From positions 90,771 to 114,896 of the forward strand of contig CAJULO010000001.1 in NCBI GenBank assembly GCA_910586945.1: a stretch of DNA of 24,126 nt, written 5' to 3'. This document shows positions 23,327 through 24,126 of this stretch, in pieces (position 1 is the first letter of the stretch; each line of letters opens with the position of its first letter). The notes beneath the pieces were generated by a model. That model made no database searches. It was not told the origin of the DNA and was given only the letters and a program-made list of their open reading frames with translations. A program made the position numbers and the translations under genes. Source of the stretch: an uncultured Christensenellaceae bacterium (GTDB lineage: Bacteria; Bacillota; Clostridia; Christensenellales; Borkfalkiaceae).

Positions 23327-24126
23327 TTAAAGTGTGTCAGAATAATCTAGAATCTTTGTCATAAGTTCAAAAGAAATTTTACCAGCAAAGCTACCAATAT
23401 AAACAACAATTACATCAAAGAAGTTTTCATTATTTCCAGCAATAATGTAACTAGGTATTTTGTGATTTGTTGGTTCTAAGAAATTAGCATAGAATTCTAA
23501 TCTTTCTGGTGTTGTCAATGTCTTAATAAATGGGTCACGTTCTTCTTCTGCAGTTAGTGGAATATCTTCATAAGCTGCACTTGTCATATTTTTATATGCA
23601 GGGTTAACAGATAAGAAGCTTAAATCATTTTCAACAGATGGTTGTTCTACAACTTGTTGAACTGGTTGTTGTAATTGTAATGCTCTTTGTTGTGCTTGTA
23701 ATTGTTGGTCAAGCAAGTCTTTTTGCATTTGCATTCTTTCTAATTCTTGTTGTGCATAAGCATTTTGTGCAGCAAGTTCTGTTGCTCTTCTATTTTCTGC
23801 TAAATTTTCTGTTGTATTTAAACTATTGATTGTCTTTCTTGCTTCGTCAATAAATTTGCGATTTAATTTAAGTTCTTCTAATCTTTGACGAATAGATTCT
23901 CTTCTAATAGCATCTCTAGTTCCTCTTGTATAAAGTAAATCATCTTCATCAGGTACTGTAGTATCAATTACATTTACATCAGTTGAAGGGGTAGGTTCTT
24001 CAGTTATATGATTTTCTGGATGCATATAGATAGGAGTAATTTCTACTGGTGCTTCATTTACATGCAATTCTTTTTCATCAAGTTCATTTTCCTTGACTTG
24101 TATAGGTTCAGCAGAGATAGCATTTT
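23327..24126 (-). CDS. Partial acidic, coiled-coil, Gln-rich protein (N-terminus outside window)
   Basis: The frame stays open to the window edge: upstream of the TTG at 24067 it continues with residues such as EPIQVKENELDEKELH, so that TTG is not a start and the gene is partial. I do not recognise it. The visible part begins acidic and Pro/Thr-rich (EITPIYMHPENHITEEPTPS), a likely disordered linker, then a charged helical region (DAIRRESIRQRLEELKLNRK, through AAQNAYAQQELERMQMQKDL) and a Gln-rich run around LQLQQPVQQVVEQ, typical of a coiled coil. The last 80 or so residues look globular (PSYIIAGNNENFFDVIVVYI, ending ILDYSDTL). There is no cysteine and no visible membrane helix. A structural or scaffold role would fit the layout but is only inference. 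Confidence 0.75.
   Translation of the reverse strand, partial: NAISAEPIQVKENELDEKELHVNEAPVEITPIYMHPENHITEEPTPSTDVNVIDTTVPDEDDLLYTRGTRDAIRRESIRQRLEELKLNRKFIDEARKTINSLNTTENLAENRRATELAAQNAYAQQELERMQMQKDLLDQQLQAQQRALQLQQPVQQVVEQPSVENDLSFLSVNPAYKNMTSAAYEDIPLTAEEERDPFIKTLTTPERLEFYANFLEPTNHKIPSYIIAGNNENFFDVIVVYIGSFAGKISFELMTKILDYSDTL

Noticed and set aside
23327..24067. Complete gene starting at TTG 24067
   Set aside because: The frame is open from 24067 to the window end and no ribosome binding site precedes the TTG, so the gene is partial.

Overview
The window is AT-rich DNA (by eye roughly 70% A+T) from an endospore-forming, low-GC Gram-positive bacterium, most likely a member of the Clostridia. 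The pointers are an S55-type SpoIVB peptidase with a sporulation-type promoter, a DUF4364 regulator, an HPr-like protein without the active histidine, the trpS/DUF5685/J-like/lon/engB series, bifunctional AdhE (fermentation), and strong TTGACA/TATAAT-type promoters with AGGAGG-type ribosome binding sites. The species cannot be fixed from the sequence.

Region 1 (1-4487): the 3' 4.2 kb of a giant surface protein gene (5' end outside the window) built from about 25 or more short Asn/Gly/Thr-rich beta-strand repeats and ending in one membrane helix and a short cytoplasmic tail. It converges on the next gene across three tandem units of about 105 bp, each carrying a terminator-like hairpin. Region 2 (4488-7039, minus strand): an unrecognised 417-residue protein, a DUF4364 winged-helix regulator, a Crh-like HPr homologue and a tiny Cys-containing hydrophobic protein. 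A 317-bp divergent intergenic region (7040-7356) with inverted repeats and a GGTTGWAC motif cluster separates these from region 3.

Region 3 (7357-13677, plus): a probable operon of trpS, a DUF5685 gene whose motifs resemble head-to-head prenyl synthases, a J-like/TPR protein with a seven-cysteine tail, a six-helix membrane protein, lon and engB, with gaps of 2-45 bp. Region 4 (13704-16452): adhE as a single unit with a near-perfect promoter and a terminator. Region 5 (16581-18047): a small two-helix membrane protein and a 10-TM-type heavy-metal/manganese exporter. Region 6 (18167-21932): an unrecognised protein (perhaps a degenerate AroB/Fe-ADH-like fold), nadK with a possible leaderless promoter, and recN, whose stop codon lies in its own terminator. 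The argR gene often found between nadK and recN is absent. Region 7 (22013-24126): spoIVB behind a sigma-G-like promoter, two long perfect hairpins, and a convergent partial gene for an acidic coiled-coil Gln-rich protein. spo0A, the usual neighbour of spoIVB, is not here.

The most promising uncharacterised material is the DUF5685 plus Cys-tail J-like pair, the giant repeat protein with its triplicated covarying hairpins, and the regulatory region between the 71-residue peptide gene and trpS.
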